Part shown: positions 26,360 through 36,418 of the stretch, one piece after another | Layout of the letters: the number at the start of each line of letters is the position of its first letter | Position numbering within the stretch: position 1 is the stretch's first letter | Assembly (NCBI RefSeq): GCF_001886615.1 | Contig: NZ_CP018139.1 | Span: 3,348,001-3,412,000 of the forward strand | Direction of reading: 5' to 3' | Origin: Halomonas aestuarii | GTDB lineage: Bacteria > Pseudomonadota > Gammaproteobacteria > Pseudomonadales > Halomonadaceae | DNA length: 64,000 bases | Translations under genes and position numbers: made by a program | Notes under the pieces: model-generated | What the model was told of the DNA's origin: nothing | Database searches by the model: none | What the model saw: only the letters and a program-made list of their open reading frames with translations

Positions 26360-27660
26360 CCGACTCTCTCGACTCCCTGCAGCATCGCCACCTCGAGGCC
26401 CTCGAGGCGGCCTATGCCCAGGTGCTCGAGCGCCTGGGCCTCGACGGCGTGCTGCTCTACAGCGGTGCCCCGCGCCATCATTTTGCCGACGACCAGGAGG
26501 CGAGCTTCGCCGCCTTCGGCCACTTCATGCACTGGACCGGCCAGGCCGACCTCGCCCGCAGCTGGCTGCTGGTCCAGCCCGGGCAGCGCCCCCGGCTCAG
26601 GGTCCATGCCCCCGACGACTTCTGGCACCTGCCCGCCCGACTGCCCGATGAGGCCTGGGTCGAGCGCTTCGCCATCGAGATGGCCAGCGACGACGCCCCG
26701 CCCGCCCTGCCGTCCGGTCGCTTCGCGGTGCTCGGCGACGTGTCCGAGGCGCTCGCCGACGGCCTCGGGGCAGAGCGCAACCCCGAGGCGCTGATGCGCG
26801 CCCTGGACGAGGGCCGGATCCGCAAGAGCGACTACGAGGTCGCCTGCCTGCGCGAAGCCAACCGTCACGCCATGGCCGGCCACCGTGCCGCGCGGGAGGC
26901 CTTCCTCGGCGGCGGCGCCGAGCTCGACATCCAGCATGCCTACCTCGGGGCCTCCCGACAGCGGGAGACCGCCTTGCCCTATGCGAACATCGTGGGGCTC
27001 AACGCCCACGGCGGCGTGCTGCACTATCAGCACTACCAGACCGACGCCCCCAAGGTGCGTCTCAGCCTGCTGCTCGACGGCGGGCATCGGCATCGCGGCT
27101 ATTGCGCGGACATCACCCGCAGTTGGGCGGGCCCGGACGCCGATCCCGCCTTCGCCCCGCTGATCGACGGGGTCACGGCCCTGCAGCGCAGGCTGATCGA
27201 TCGGCTGGCCCCCGGTGTCGACTATGTCGCCCTGCATCAGGGCATGCACGAGGCGCTGGGGGAGCTGCTGGCCGAGCAGGGCCTGGTGCACTGCAGCCCC
27301 GAGGCCGCCGTGTCCCTGGGCATCACCCGGGCCTTCTGCCCCCATGGCCTGGGCCACTCGCTGGGGCTGCAGGTCCACGACGTGGCCGGCCGGATGGACG
27401 GCTCGGGCCGGGCGCTGCCACCGCCCGAGGCGCATCCGGCCCTGCGCCTGACCCGCGAGCTGGAGGCGGGCATGGTGGTCACCATGGAGCCCGGGCTCTA
27501 CGTGATCCCGATGCTGCTCGCCCCGCTCAGGGAGGGGGCCGCGGGCCGCGACATCGACTGGGCGAGGGTTGAGCGCCTGGCCGACCATGGCGGTATCCGC
27601 ATCGAGGACAACGTGGCCGTCACGGCGGACGGCCACGACAACCTCACGCCTGAGGCGTGA
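26356..27660 (+). CDS. pepQ: M24 metallopeptidase, Xaa-Pro dipeptidase PepQ-like
   Basis: A 434-residue cytoplasmic prolidase that cleaves Xaa-Pro dipeptides. The N-terminal creatinase-like domain precedes the pita-bread domain with the five metal ligands: Asp in LLLDGGHRHRGYCADITRSW (two Asp), His in HGLGHSLGLQVHDVAG, Glu in TMEPGLYVIPMLL and Glu in HGGIRIEDNVAV. The length and PHGLGHSLGLQVHD phrase favour PepQ over PepP. It overlaps the LysR stop and lies downstream of a peptide importer, fitting intracellular hydrolysis of imported peptides. Confidence 0.9.
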   Translation: MTDSLDSLQHRHLEALEAAYAQVLERLGLDGVLLYSGAPRHHFADDQEASFAAFGHFMHWTGQADLARSWLLVQPGQRPRLRVHAPDDFWHLPARLPDEAWVERFAIEMASDDAPPALPSGRFAVLGDVSEALADGLGAERNPEALMRALDEGRIRKSDYEVACLREANRHAMAGHRAAREAFLGGGAELDIQHAYLGASRQRETALPYANIVGLNAHGGVLHYQHYQTDAPKVRLSLLLDGGHRHRGYCADITRSWAGPDADPAFAPLIDGVTALQRRLIDRLAPGVDYVALHQGMHEALGELLAEQGLVHCSPEAAVSLGITRAFCPHGLGHSLGLQVHDVAGRMDGSGRALPPPEAHPALRLTRELEAGMVVTMEPGLYVIPMLLAPLREGAAGRDIDWARVERLADHGGIRIEDNVAVTADGHDNLTPEA

Positions 27661-27668
27661 GATCCCCC

Positions 27669-28709
27669 ATGGTCGATTCCTGGCACGCCGCCGACTTCCG
27701 GCCCCCGGCGGGGCTCGCCAACCGTCACGTGCAGACCCTCCTGCCGCGGGTCCTGCCGCTTCCCGTAGCCAGGACGCGGCAGGAGATCCTCGAGCTTCCC
27801 GACGGCGACTTCGTCGAGCTGGCCTGGTCGCAGCCGGAGCCCTCCAGCGCCGACGCCCCGATCCTGGTGCTCTTCCACGGGCTCGAGGGCTCGATCGAGT
27901 CGCCCTACGCCCGTGAACTGCTCAACGTCGCCGCCGGGCTCGGCTGGCGCGCCGTGCTCATGCATTTCCGCGGCTGCGGCGAGCATCCGAACCGCTTGCC
28001 GCGTGCCTATCACAGCGGGGATACCGCGGACGCCTGCTGGCTGATCGGCCAGCTGTCGCACCGCTACCCCGAGGCCATGAAGGTCGCCGCCGGGGTCTCC
28101 CTGGGGGGCAACATGCTGGCCAAACTGGTGGCGGAACGGGGCGGCCAGGACCTCGACCTGGCCGGTGCCATCGTCATCAGCGCCCCGCTGGACCTCGCCG
28201 CCTGTGCCGACACCCTGAGCCAGGGGTTCGCCCGGGTCTACGAGCGCCACCTGCTCGGCTCGCTCAAGCGCAAGATGGCCCCGCGACTGGCGCGCGACGA
28301 GTTGCCCCTGGCGATCGGACCGGAGGGGCTAGCCGCCCTCGACAGCCTGCGCGCCTACGACGATGCGGTGACGGCGCCGCTGCACGGCTTCGACGGCGCC
28401 GAGGACTACTACCGGCGGGCCTCCGCCGGCCCGCTGCTCGCCGAGGTGGCGCTGCCCACGCTGGTGCTGCACGCCGACGACGACCCCTTCATGCCGCCGG
28501 CGCTCTTCGAACGGTTTCCGACGCCGTCGGCCGCGGTGCGGGTGGAGCTCGCCCGCCGCGGGGGCCATGTCGGGTTCGTGGAGTGGCGCGGCGGGCGTCC
28601 GTCCTCGTGGCTCGCCCGCCGGGTGGCCTGCCAGCTCGAGGCGTGGGCCGCCCCGGACGGGCTCGTGCGCTGGCCAGGCGGTCAAACGATCAGCCGATCG
28701 GACAGCTGA
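27669..28709 (+). CDS. YheT-family alpha/beta hydrolase
   Basis: A 346-residue alpha/beta hydrolase of the YheT (UPF0017) family of unknown substrate. Visible features: [20 protein letters not shown] at the start, the oxyanion segment [38 protein letters not shown], the nucleophile elbow GVSLGGNML, the acid in HADDDPFMP and the catalytic His in RRGGHVGF. Start chosen at the ATG at 27669; a GTG overlapping the pepQ stop is an alternative. Its 3' end overlaps the msrA 3' end by 20 bases tail to tail. Confidence 0.85.
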   Translation: MVDSWHAADFRPPAGLANRHVQTLLPRVLPLPVARTRQEILELPDGDFVELAWSQPEPSSADAPILVLFHGLEGSIESPYARELLNVAAGLGWRAVLMHFRGCGEHPNRLPRAYHSGDTADACWLIGQLSHRYPEAMKVAAGVSLGGNMLAKLVAERGGQDLDLAGAIVISAPLDLAACADTLSQGFARVYERHLLGSLKRKMAPRLARDELPLAIGPEGLAALDSLRAYDDAVTAPLHGFDGAEDYYRRASAGPLLAEVALPTLVLHADDDPFMPPALFERFPTPSAAVRVELARRGGHVGFVEWRGGRPSSWLARRVACQLEAWAAPDGLVRWPGGQTISRSDS

Positions 28710-29304
28710 CGCCGGTCCCCTTCAGGCCGCAGTAGCCGCCGGGGTGCTTCTCCAGGTACTGCTGGTGGTACTCCTCGGCGTAGTAGAAGGCTTCCAGCGG
28801 CTCGATCTCGGTGGTGACGGGTCCCTTCCCGCTGCGTGACAGCGCCTCGCCGTAGGCCTCGCGGCTGCGCTCGGCCGCTTCCCGCTGGGCGTCGGTGGTG
28901 GTCAGGATGATCGAGCGGTACTGGGTGCCGATGTCGTTGCCCTGCCGGTTGCCCTGGGTCGGGTCGTGGGCCTCCCAGAAGACCCGCAGCAGGGTCTCCA
29001 GGTCCGTGACCCCGGGGTCGAAGACCACCCGCACCACCTCGGCATGGCCGGTCCGCCCGCTACAGGTCTCCTCGTAGGTGGGGTTAGGCGTCACGCCCCC
29101 CGCATAGCCCACGGCGGTGACCTGCACCCCGGGCAGCTGCCAGAACAGCCGTTCGGCGCCCCAGAAGCAGCCCAGGCCCAGCACGATCTCCTGCATGCCC
29201 TCGGGCCAGGGGGGGTGCATGGCGTGGCCGTTGACCAGGTGGGTTCCGCTGATCGGCAGCGGGGTGTCGCGCCCCTCGGGCGCATGGACGGGATTCAGTG
29301 GCAT
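28690..29304 (-). CDS. msrA: Peptide-methionine (S)-S-oxide reductase MsrA
   Basis: Repairs S-epimers of methionine sulfoxide in proteins. The 204-residue protein has the catalytic Cys in [56 protein letters not shown], and the C-terminal resolving cysteines in [13 protein letters not shown]. Length matches the E. coli-type enzyme with an N-terminal extension. It is convergent with the YheT-family gene and lies 121 bases downstream of tamB on the same strand, with a large palindrome in the spacer. Confidence 0.96.
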   Translation of the reverse strand: MPLNPVHAPEGRDTPLPISGTHLVNGHAMHPPWPEGMQEIVLGLGCFWGAERLFWQLPGVQVTAVGYAGGVTPNPTYEETCSGRTGHAEVVRVVFDPGVTDLETLLRVFWEAHDPTQGNRQGNDIGTQYRSIILTTTDAQREAAERSREAYGEALSRSGKGPVTTEIEPLEAFYYAEEYHQQYLEKHPGGYCGLKGTGVSCPIG

Positions 29305-29351
29305 GGGGTTCGCTCCTTGGCTGTCTCGTCGAAAGCGGTCTTGAAACGCTG

Positions 29352-29385
29352 TCCGGCCTGCCGCTGTCGACAGCGGCAGGCCGGA
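29352..29385. terminator. Perfect 34-base palindrome after tamB
   Basis: A 15-bp perfect GC-rich stem with a TCGA centre lies 40 bases beyond the tamB stop and 47 bases before the msrA start. No long T-tract follows on the tamB strand. It likely terminates or protects the tamAB message; since it is fully symmetric it could also be a protein-binding site. Confidence 0.55.
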
Positions 29386-29425
29386 GAGGTTCGATGCAGG
29401 GTCTGACGGGGAGCCCGGCCGCCGA

Positions 29426-32400
29426 TCATGGCGACGGCGGGCGGCCCGGCAGGCTGAAGGTGTAGACCAGGTCCACCGCCTGGGAGGCCCCCGACACGGC
29501 CTCCAGGTAGAGGCTGCGCCACAGCTTGTAGCGCAGGGTCAGCTCGGCGATGGGCGAGAAGACCCCCACCCCATAGCCGATGCTCAGCCGGTCGGTGAGG
29601 TTGCCGCTGACCACCACCTGGCTCTCCTCGCCGGCCCCGGCGGTGTCGAGGGTCAGATCCTGGATGCCGAAGGCCTCGCCGATGGACCCCACGGCGCCGC
29701 CGGTCTTGCCCAGGGTCAGGCCGATCAGCGCCGAGGTCAGGGCGCCGTCGGCGCCGCCGGAGCTGTCCGGGGCGCGGCCGCGCAGCAGGTAGGAGAGCGC
29801 GCTGGCCTCGTCCATGGCCGGCTCCGAGAAGATCTCCAGGGTCGGCGCCGACGCCACCCCGGTCACCCGCAGGCCGGCGATCACGTCGTCCTGGGTGGCG
29901 GCGGGGTTGCGGATCGCCTCGAAGTCGAGCAGCGGCAGCCCCGGCGGACCGCTGAAGAAGATGATCCCCTCGCGGATGACCAGGTCCTGGCCGAAGGCGC
30001 GGAAGCGGCCGTCGACCAGGCTGACGTCTCCGAACAGCTGCACCGGGCCGTTCTGCTGGCGGACCTCGAGGTTGCCCACCAAGCCGGACTCCAGGCCGTA
30101 GGCCTCCAGCTGCATGTCCGGTCCCAGGACCAGGGTGATCTGGATGTCGGTGGCCATGCCGGCCTTGGCCATGGCCGCGGCGGTGGTTTCGCCGGGTTGA
30201 CGCTGGGCCTGCTCCTCGGCGGCACGGCGATCCTGCTCCTCGGTGATGATCACCTCGTCGGGGCTCGGGGCCTGGGCGGACTCGGGCACCTCGCCCACCG
30301 CTAGCCTGGCCCAGGGCACCTCGACCGTGCCGCGAACCCGTAGCGCCTCGGGGTTGGCACGGATGCTCAGGTCCGGGGCCAGGCGCAGGCGTCCGAAGCT
30401 CGGCAGCGCGGCCAGCAGGGGGTCGTCGACGGCCTGCAGGTCGATGGCCGCCTGCCAGCCCCCACCGGCCGGCCAGCGAGCAGTGCCGCCGATGTCGAGG
30501 CGCCCCTCCTCGGCGGCCAGGAAGCCGTCGAGCTCGGCCCGGTCGCCGGCCAGGTCGACGACCAGCTCCCCGTCCCGGACATCGAGTGGCAGGTCCAGGC
30601 CACCGGCCTGGAGACCGGCCAGGGCGAGTCGCCCGTCCAGCCTCGGGGCCTCCCGGTTGCCGGTGATGCGGATATCGCCGTCCAGTCCGCCCTTGAGGGT
30701 CTCCAGGCCGGCGACCAAGGGGCGGTAGGGGGCGAGGCGCAGGTCATCGACGCGCAGTCGGCCGTCCAGGGTGCCCTGGCCCAGGGGGTCGACGATGCCC
30801 AGTGCCAGGCGCAGCTCGCCGGATTCCGCCAGGCCCAGCACCAGGTCGAGGTCCGCCCTGGCCTCGCTGGCCTGAAGCTCCAGTCCCAGGGTGGTGCCGG
30901 GCACCGTCCAGGGCTGGCCGTAGGCGTCCTCGCCGGTCACCTCGGCACGGCTGTCGAGGTTGGCGGCGAGCTGCCAGCGCGCGCCCCCCTGCGACCAGCT
31001 CGCGTCCAGGTTGCCGGCGCTCTCTCCGCCGATGCGCCACCCGGGGGGCATCACGGTATCGACCAGGTCCATGGGCAGGTCACGGATCTCGAGGGAGGCG
31101 AGCCCGGCCTCGGCCGAGGCCTCCAGCGGCTCGACGAGGCAGACCTCCCCGCCCTGGCGCCGCGTGAGACAGAAGGGCGACACCCGGGCCGAGCTGCCCG
31201 GCAGGTCGGCCTCGAAGGCGAGGGGCTCGGCCAGGCGAATGTCGCCGAACTCGCTGTCGAGCTCCAGCGGCGTCAGGGTCCCCCGGTAGCGCTCCCGGGC
31301 GGCGTCCAGGCCACCCTCCAGGGTCAGGGCCAGGCGCGAGACCGGCAGGCCCGCTCCCCCGTCCATGGCCAGGTTCAGCCGGTGCGCCGTCTGTCGGCCC
31401 TCGAGGTCCAGCGTCAGCTGCGCGATCGCCTGTCCGCCGGCCGCGATATCGGAGGCGTCGAGGGCCAGGGAAAGCTCGGGGTCCTGAAGGCCCGCGACGC
31501 GCGCCTGCAGCTCCAGGCGAGACAGCCGGTTCTCGGCGAAGGCCAGGTCACGCCCCGACAGGTCGAGATCGAGGCGGGGCGCCTCGAGGCTGCCCTGGGC
31601 GACGAAGGCGCCCGTCAGGGTGCCGCCGAGGTCGGGATAGAGACTCTGCAGGGCCGGCAGGTCGAGCTCCCCCTGCAGGTCCAGGGACTGCTGGCTGACC
31701 GACCCGGCGGCGCTCACGCGATTGCGGCCCTGGCGGAAGTCGAGGGTCTCGATGTCCCAGCGCATCTCGCTGTCGCCGGCCAGCACCGCCTCGAGGGAGA
31801 GCGGCCGGTCGTCCAGCACGCCCTGGATATCCAGGGACGGGACCTCGACTCGCCAGCCGCGATCGTCTTGGGTGAAGGCCACCTCGGCGCCGCCGCCCAG
31901 GCGCCCCTGGAGGCCCTCGACGAAGTTGCCCGGGTCGATCCCGTCCAGCGAGAGCGTGGCCTCGGCGGCCAGGCCCTCGGCCCAGTCGACCCGGCCTCGG
32001 CTGACGGCAACGCCGCCCTGCTGGTGGACCGTGAGCGACGACCACTCGAAGTGCGCCAGGCTGCCGGTGCCTTTGAGGGAGAGGTCGGTGCGGGGCAGTG
32101 TCGGCCCCTCGGCGGAAAGGGCCAGTTCCGCCTGATAGTCGACCAGGCTGCCGGCCAGGTGCAGCGAGAGGTCCTCCACCCGCCAGGGGGCGGGCGATGG
32201 CGCGGCCGGCGCCGCGTCGCCCTGCTGGGCGTCACCGGACTGGGGCGGCGTGGCCTCCTCGGCACCGGGCAGGGGCCACTGCAGGGCCTTGCTCTCGAGC
32301 GTGGCCTCGAAGGGCAGGGTCGGGTCCAGGGCGTCGAGGCTGGCCGAGAGCCGGACCTCGACCGGTCCCTGGGTGGTCAGGTCCACCTCGAGGTCGGAGA

Positions 32401-33439
32401 GGCTTCCGGCCAGGCCCAGCTCGATGCGCTCGCCCTCGAGGGCCGGCATCCGCTCCGGGAGGTAGAGGTCCGCGGCCAGGCGCGCCTCGAGGGGATAGTC
32501 GTCGCGGAGGGTCACCCGGGCCGTCAGCTCGGCATCGGCTTCGCGGCTCGCGACCGACAGGGTATCCAGCGTGATCTCGTCGCCCCGCGCGCTCAGGCGC
32601 AGCAGCAGCCGCTCCACGCCATACTCCATGGCCCCGCCCACGGCAAAGTCCTCGATGAGCAGTTCCGGCACCTCCACCGCCAGGGGCAGGGTCACCTCGG
32701 GCAGCACGCGCCTCGGCTGCCCGTCCAGCGGCAGGCTGGCGACGCCCTCCAGGTCGGCCGCGGCCTTGGCGGGCAGCGGCGAGCGCACGGCCGTGGCCGC
32801 GTCGATGGCCTCGGCGGTGAGCCGCGGCCCCTCGTGCTCGGCCTCGCTCAGGGCCAGGCGGGTGCCCGCCGAGAGCGGCAGGGTCAGGCGCGTGCCGGCC
32901 AGCCGGGTGGGCAACAGGGTCAGGGTGCTCTGCTCGGCCACGACCCCGGTGGTGAAGGAGTCCCAGGCGAGCCGCGTGCCGTCGGCGAGCTGCAGGTTCA
33001 CGTCGACCAGTGACAGCTCGCGCAGTTCTATCGGGAACGGCAGGAGGATCTCCTCGAGCGGGGCACCCGTGGCCTCCTCGTCCTGGCCGGCCGGGGCCGT
33101 CTCGCCCAGGCGGATATCGGCCCCTTCCACGGCGAGGCGGTCGAGGCACAGCCGACCCTTGAGCACGCACTCCTCGGACCAGGCCAGCTCCAGCCGCGAC
33201 AGGGCGATCCGGGCCGGCCCCGCGTCGAGGCGCAGGTCGTGGAGGACCAGGCGGTCCAGGGGGGCGCCCTCGTAGGCACCCAGCTCATAGAAACCGCGCT
33301 TGGCGCCCTGCTCGAGCAGCACCCCCGTGCCCCAGGGTGACAGCGCCAGGCCCAGCAGCAGCAGCACCAGGCCCATCAGCCAGAGGGGCAGGACGATCAA
33401 CAGGCGGGCCAGGGCCCAGGTGAAGGCGCGCAGTCTCAA
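29426..33439 (-). CDS. tamB: Translocation and assembly module protein TamB
   Basis: TamB is a large inner-membrane-anchored periplasmic beta-taco protein that works with TamA in outer-membrane biogenesis and phospholipid transport. The 1337-residue product has an N-terminal anchor helix (about residues 9-32), a very long region of amphipathic beta-strands, and the C-terminal DUF490 domain with [39 protein letters not shown] and a final strand [14 protein letters not shown]. The most plausible start is a TTG at 33439, 11 bases after the tamA stop; no in-frame ATG lies between that stop and the anchor helix. An acidic insert with [20 protein letters not shown] precedes the DUF490 part. Confidence 0.9.
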   Translation of the reverse strand: MRLRAFTWALARLLIVLPLWLMGLVLLLLGLALSPWGTGVLLEQGAKRGFYELGAYEGAPLDRLVLHDLRLDAGPARIALSRLELAWSEECVLKGRLCLDRLAVEGADIRLGETAPAGQDEEATGAPLEEILLPFPIELRELSLVDVNLQLADGTRLAWDSFTTGVVAEQSTLTLLPTRLAGTRLTLPLSAGTRLALSEAEHEGPRLTAEAIDAATAVRSPLPAKAAADLEGVASLPLDGQPRRVLPEVTLPLAVEVPELLIEDFAVGGAMEYGVERLLLRLSARGDEITLDTLSVASREADAELTARVTLRDDYPLEARLAADLYLPERMPALEGERIELGLAGSLSDLEVDLTTQGPVEVRLSASLDALDPTLPFEATLESKALQWPLPGAEEATPPQSGDAQQGDAAPAAPSPAPWRVEDLSLHLAGSLVDYQAELALSAEGPTLPRTDLSLKGTGSLAHFEWSSLTVHQQGGVAVSRGRVDWAEGLAAEATLSLDGIDPGNFVEGLQGRLGGGAEVAFTQDDRGWRVEVPSLDIQGVLDDRPLSLEAVLAGDSEMRWDIETLDFRQGRNRVSAAGSVSQQSLDLQGELDLPALQSLYPDLGGTLTGAFVAQGSLEAPRLDLDLSGRDLAFAENRLSRLELQARVAGLQDPELSLALDASDIAAGGQAIAQLTLDLEGRQTAHRLNLAMDGGAGLPVSRLALTLEGGLDAARERYRGTLTPLELDSEFGDIRLAEPLAFEADLPGSSARVSPFCLTRRQGGEVCLVEPLEASAEAGLASLEIRDLPMDLVDTVMPPGWRIGGESAGNLDASWSQGGARWQLAANLDSRAEVTGEDAYGQPWTVPGTTLGLELQASEARADLDLVLGLAESGELRLALGIVDPLGQGTLDGRLRVDDLRLAPYRPLVAGLETLKGGLDGDIRITGNREAPRLDGRLALAGLQAGGLDLPLDVRDGELVVDLAGDRAELDGFLAAEEGRLDIGGTARWPAGGGWQAAIDLQAVDDPLLAALPSFGRLRLAPDLSIRANPEALRVRGTVEVPWARLAVGEVPESAQAPSPDEVIITEEQDRRAAEEQAQRQPGETTAAAMAKAGMATDIQITLVLGPDMQLEAYGLESGLVGNLEVRQQNGPVQLFGDVSLVDGRFRAFGQDLVIREGIIFFSGPPGLPLLDFEAIRNPAATQDDVIAGLRVTGVASAPTLEIFSEPAMDEASALSYLLRGRAPDSSGGADGALTSALIGLTLGKTGGAVGSIGEAFGIQDLTLDTAGAGEESQVVVSGNLTDRLSIGYGVGVFSPIAELTLRYKLWRSLYLEAVSGASQAVDLVYTFSLPGRPPSP

Positions 33440-33450
33440 GGGGTGGGCTC

Positions 33451-35304
33451 TCAGAATTCCGGTCCGATGGAGAAGTGGATGCGAAAGGCATCCTCGATGT
33501 CGAAGGGGTGGGCGATGTCCAGGCGGATGGGGCCGACCGGGGAGATCCAGCGCACTCCCAGGCCCGCGCCCGTTTTCAGGTCGCTCGGGCCCCAGTCGGT
33601 GAAGGCATCCCCGGTGTCGATGAAGGTCGCGCCCCACCACTTGCCGGTGATGCGCCGTTGGGCCTCGAGGCTGGCGGTCAACAGCTGCTCGCCGCCGACC
33701 AGGTTCCCCTCGTCATCCTCGGGGGAGAGGCTCTCGTAGGCGTAGCCGCGCACGCTGCGATCGCCGCCGGTGAAGAAGCGCAGCGACGGCGGGATGTCCG
33801 CGAAGTCGTCGGTGGTGATGCTGCCGAGCCCGACGCGACCGACGAAACGGTTGTCGTCGCCCAGCTTGCGGATCCATTCGCTGTCGCCGGTGATGCGCAG
33901 GAACTCGGCCGCCGAGCCCCAGGCCTCGCTGGAGTACTCCAGCGACAGTCGCTGGCGATCCCCCCAGCTGGGAAAGGTGGGGCTGCGCTTGCGTGTCCGC
34001 GTCCAGCTGATGCCGGGATAGAGGAGCAGCACCTGGTTGGAGACGCCGGCCTGGGTGAAGTCCTCGTAGGTGCCCCGCACGTAGAGGGACTGCTCCCAGC
34101 CGTTGTCGAACGTCCAGCGCCGGGCCGCCTCCACGGTGCTCTCGAGGGTGCGGGTGTCCTCGCTGTCCTTGTTGCGCAGCCCGTACTGGAAGCGGTAGCT
34201 GTCGCGCAGCGGATTCGCCAGGGGCATGGTGTAGAGGCCGGTGAACCGCTGCTCCGGTCCCGAGAGGTAGAGGTCGTGATTGAGGCCGTGACCGTAGCGA
34301 TTGATCCAGGGCTGGTGCCAGGCGAGGTGCACCCGAGGCCCCACGTCGGTGGCGAAACCCACGCCGGCCTCGAACTGGTGCCGGTCCGCGGGCGTCACCA
34401 CGACGTCGATGGGCACCTCGGGCGCGGCGGGACGCTGCAGGCTCGAGGCCGCCACCAGCGCCTCCGCCCCGATGCGCGGCGCCGGGGAGGCCGGTGCCCT
34501 GCCCTTCAGGTCGAGGGCCTGCCACCAGCCCGGCTCGGCCGCCGGCAGGGCGAGTCGGGCCAGGTCGCGATCGAGACGCGGGCGCACGTTCACCGAGGCG
34601 AACCACTCGGTCTGGCCCAGGCGCTGGTTGAAACGGGCCACTTCGCTGGCGAGATACGGCTCGCCGCTGGCGAAGGTCGCCAGGCTCTCGAGGCGAGAGG
34701 TCTCGATGTGATGGCCCTGAAAGGTGATGTCACCGAAGCGGAAGCGCGGACCACTGTCCAGCGCCAGGTAGAGCCGGGCGCTCTGGGCATAGGGCCTCAC
34801 CTCCATGCGCCGGTCGGTGAAGTTCCAGTCGAAGTAGCCGCGCTCCAGGGCCAGGTTGGAAAGCGTGCTGCGCAGGCTGTCGAAGGGCGCATGGCGCAGG
34901 CGATCCCCTTCCGAGAGGGGGAAGGCGTCGAGGGCCTCGGTGAAGGGGGCATCCTTGGCGGCATCCCCGGTCATGGAGAGCTCGAGCAGCTCGATCCGCA
35001 CCGGCTCGCCGGGTTCGATGGAGAGGGTCACCTCGGCGGGCGTCTCGGGGTCGTCGAACTGGGTGCTGATGCGAGGCGAGTAGTAGCCGTAGACCCGCAG
35101 CGCCTCGCTGCTGCGCCGCAGGACCTCGCTCTTCAGGCGCTCTGGGCTGTACTGCCGGGCCTCGAGCCCGTCGAGGTAGAGACGCACGTTCTCGGCAAGG
35201 TCGCCCTCCACCCCCTCGATGGTCGCCTCGAGGGCGTGGGCGCCGGGCGCAAGGCCGAGACAGACCGCCGCCACCCCCAGGCGGGACAACACGCGATTAT
35301 CCAT
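33451..35304 (-). CDS. tamA: Translocation and assembly module protein TamA (Omp85 family)
   Basis: A 617-residue outer-membrane protein of the BamA/Omp85 superfamily that pairs with TamB. It has a signal peptide ending GAHA, three POTRA domains (about residues 27-310), and a 16-strand barrel whose lid-loop motif is seen as FFTGGDRSVRGYAYESLSP and whose last strand is AFRIHFSIGPEF. The ATG at 35304 has an AGGGAA site at good spacing. In the third POTRA, a proline/alanine-rich insert of about 50 residues (243-293) sits before EVPIDVVVTP, longer than usual for TamA. tamB follows immediately. Confidence 0.93.
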   Translation of the reverse strand: MDNRVLSRLGVAAVCLGLAPGAHALEATIEGVEGDLAENVRLYLDGLEARQYSPERLKSEVLRRSSEALRVYGYYSPRISTQFDDPETPAEVTLSIEPGEPVRIELLELSMTGDAAKDAPFTEALDAFPLSEGDRLRHAPFDSLRSTLSNLALERGYFDWNFTDRRMEVRPYAQSARLYLALDSGPRFRFGDITFQGHHIETSRLESLATFASGEPYLASEVARFNQRLGQTEWFASVNVRPRLDRDLARLALPAAEPGWWQALDLKGRAPASPAPRIGAEALVAASSLQRPAAPEVPIDVVVTPADRHQFEAGVGFATDVGPRVHLAWHQPWINRYGHGLNHDLYLSGPEQRFTGLYTMPLANPLRDSYRFQYGLRNKDSEDTRTLESTVEAARRWTFDNGWEQSLYVRGTYEDFTQAGVSNQVLLLYPGISWTRTRKRSPTFPSWGDRQRLSLEYSSEAWGSAAEFLRITGDSEWIRKLGDDNRFVGRVGLGSITTDDFADIPPSLRFFTGGDRSVRGYAYESLSPEDDEGNLVGGEQLLTASLEAQRRITGKWWGATFIDTGDAFTDWGPSDLKTGAGLGVRWISPVGPIRLDIAHPFDIEDAFRIHFSIGPEF

Positions 35305-35331
35305 GGACACCGTTCCCTGTCTGGCGGCATG

Positions 35332-36174
35332 TCACTGGCGCAGGGCCTCGAGCTGGGCGCTCAGGGCAAGCTGTGCCTGGCGCAGCTCGCGCAGACCGGA
35401 CGAGATCTCCTGAATCCGGCTGCCCAGCGTCTCCATCTGTTGGCGGGCATCATCGCGTGATCCTGACATGGCTTCAACTTCCTCGCCGAGCGCCGCCAGT
35501 TCCCCCTCCAGGGTCTCCAGGCGGGACTGCTGCGCCTCGTGGAGGTCGGCCAGGCGTCCCTCGAGCTCTGCCAGTGCCGAGGCCAGGGCCCGGCGACGCT
35601 CAGCATCCGCCTGGCGGGTCTCCTCGAGGGTGGCCAGCCGCTCGCGCAGGGCGGCACGCCCCTCCTCGCCCGCCCGTTCCAGGGCGTCCAGGGAGCTGCG
35701 GGTAGCGGCCAGGGTGGCGTCCCGGGTCTCGGCCTCGTCGTCCAGCGAGTCGAGCCGGCCCTCCTGGGTCTCGAGGGCCTGCTCCAGAGGCGCCACCCCC
35801 TGCGCCTGCTGGTCCTCGAAGGCGGCCAGGCGCTGGTCGATGACGGCATCGACCTCGGCTTCCAGGTTGGCCAGCTCGTCCAGGCGGGTCTGCAGCGTGG
35901 TGAGGACCTCGCCCCTGCCCTGCTCGACATCGAAGCGGGCATGCACGTTGGAGAGCTCGCCGCTGACCCGGGCCAGCTGGGCCTGGAGTCGGACACGTTC
36001 CTGCCAGCCGGCCCAGGCCAGGGCCGCGCAGGCGGCGATGAGCAGGATCACCAGCAGCCACAGCGGCCAGACGCGGGGCGGAGGGGGCTGACGATAGCGC
36101 GGTGCCGACAGGCTGGCATCCGGGTCCGGCACGATCGGTCGGGGGTGCCGGCGGTCATCCGGGTGCTCTGCCAT
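35332..36174 (-). CDS. Membrane-anchored coiled-coil protein, unknown function
   Basis: Not recognised as a named family. The 280-residue protein has a proline-rich cytoplasmic N-terminus (about residues 1-35), one transmembrane helix (PLWLLVILLIAACAALAWAG, about 37-56), then an almost continuous heptad-rich coiled coil rich in L, E, A, R and Q to the C-terminus. The topology suggests a periplasmic coiled coil anchored in the inner membrane. Its stop lies 27 bases before tamA on the same strand, so it is probably co-transcribed with tamAB and may have a scaffold role in the envelope. Confidence 0.75.
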   Translation of the reverse strand: MAEHPDDRRHPRPIVPDPDASLSAPRYRQPPPPRVWPLWLLVILLIAACAALAWAGWQERVRLQAQLARVSGELSNVHARFDVEQGRGEVLTTLQTRLDELANLEAEVDAVIDQRLAAFEDQQAQGVAPLEQALETQEGRLDSLDDEAETRDATLAATRSSLDALERAGEEGRAALRERLATLEETRQADAERRRALASALAELEGRLADLHEAQQSRLETLEGELAALGEEVEAMSGSRDDARQQMETLGSRIQEISSGLRELRQAQLALSAQLEALRQ

Positions 36175-36230
36175 GACGAACTCCTTCTCTTGGGGTGGTT
36201 GGCCGGGGTCGCCGGTCCGGGGGCACGCAA

Positions 36231-36259
36231 TTGGCGCCCTTGGGGCCGGGTGCTATGAT
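36231..36259 (+). promoter_or_regulatory. Promoter candidate upstream of sodB
   Basis: TTGGCG (36231-36236), a 17-base spacer and TATGAT (36254-36259) preceded by TGC (an extended -10). It would give a leader of about 150 bases before the sodB ATG. A run of six T lies within that leader. Confidence 0.55.
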
Positions 36260-36418
36260 GCCGCGACAGCACCGACACATCATCCTGATAGTGTAAGGTT
36301 TTTTGTCATCGGAACGCACGGCCCCCGGTCAACGCCGGCCGGGAGCCTTGAACCCCGGCGTCCCGATGCCGCACCATGAGGTGCTGTTTCGACACCGCTG
36401 ACGACTAGGAGAGACTCG

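Noticed and set aside
31382..33013. Long open frame antisense to tamB
   Set aside because: A/G/R-rich low-information product and no initiation signals; tamB covers the region with a family-typical sequence.
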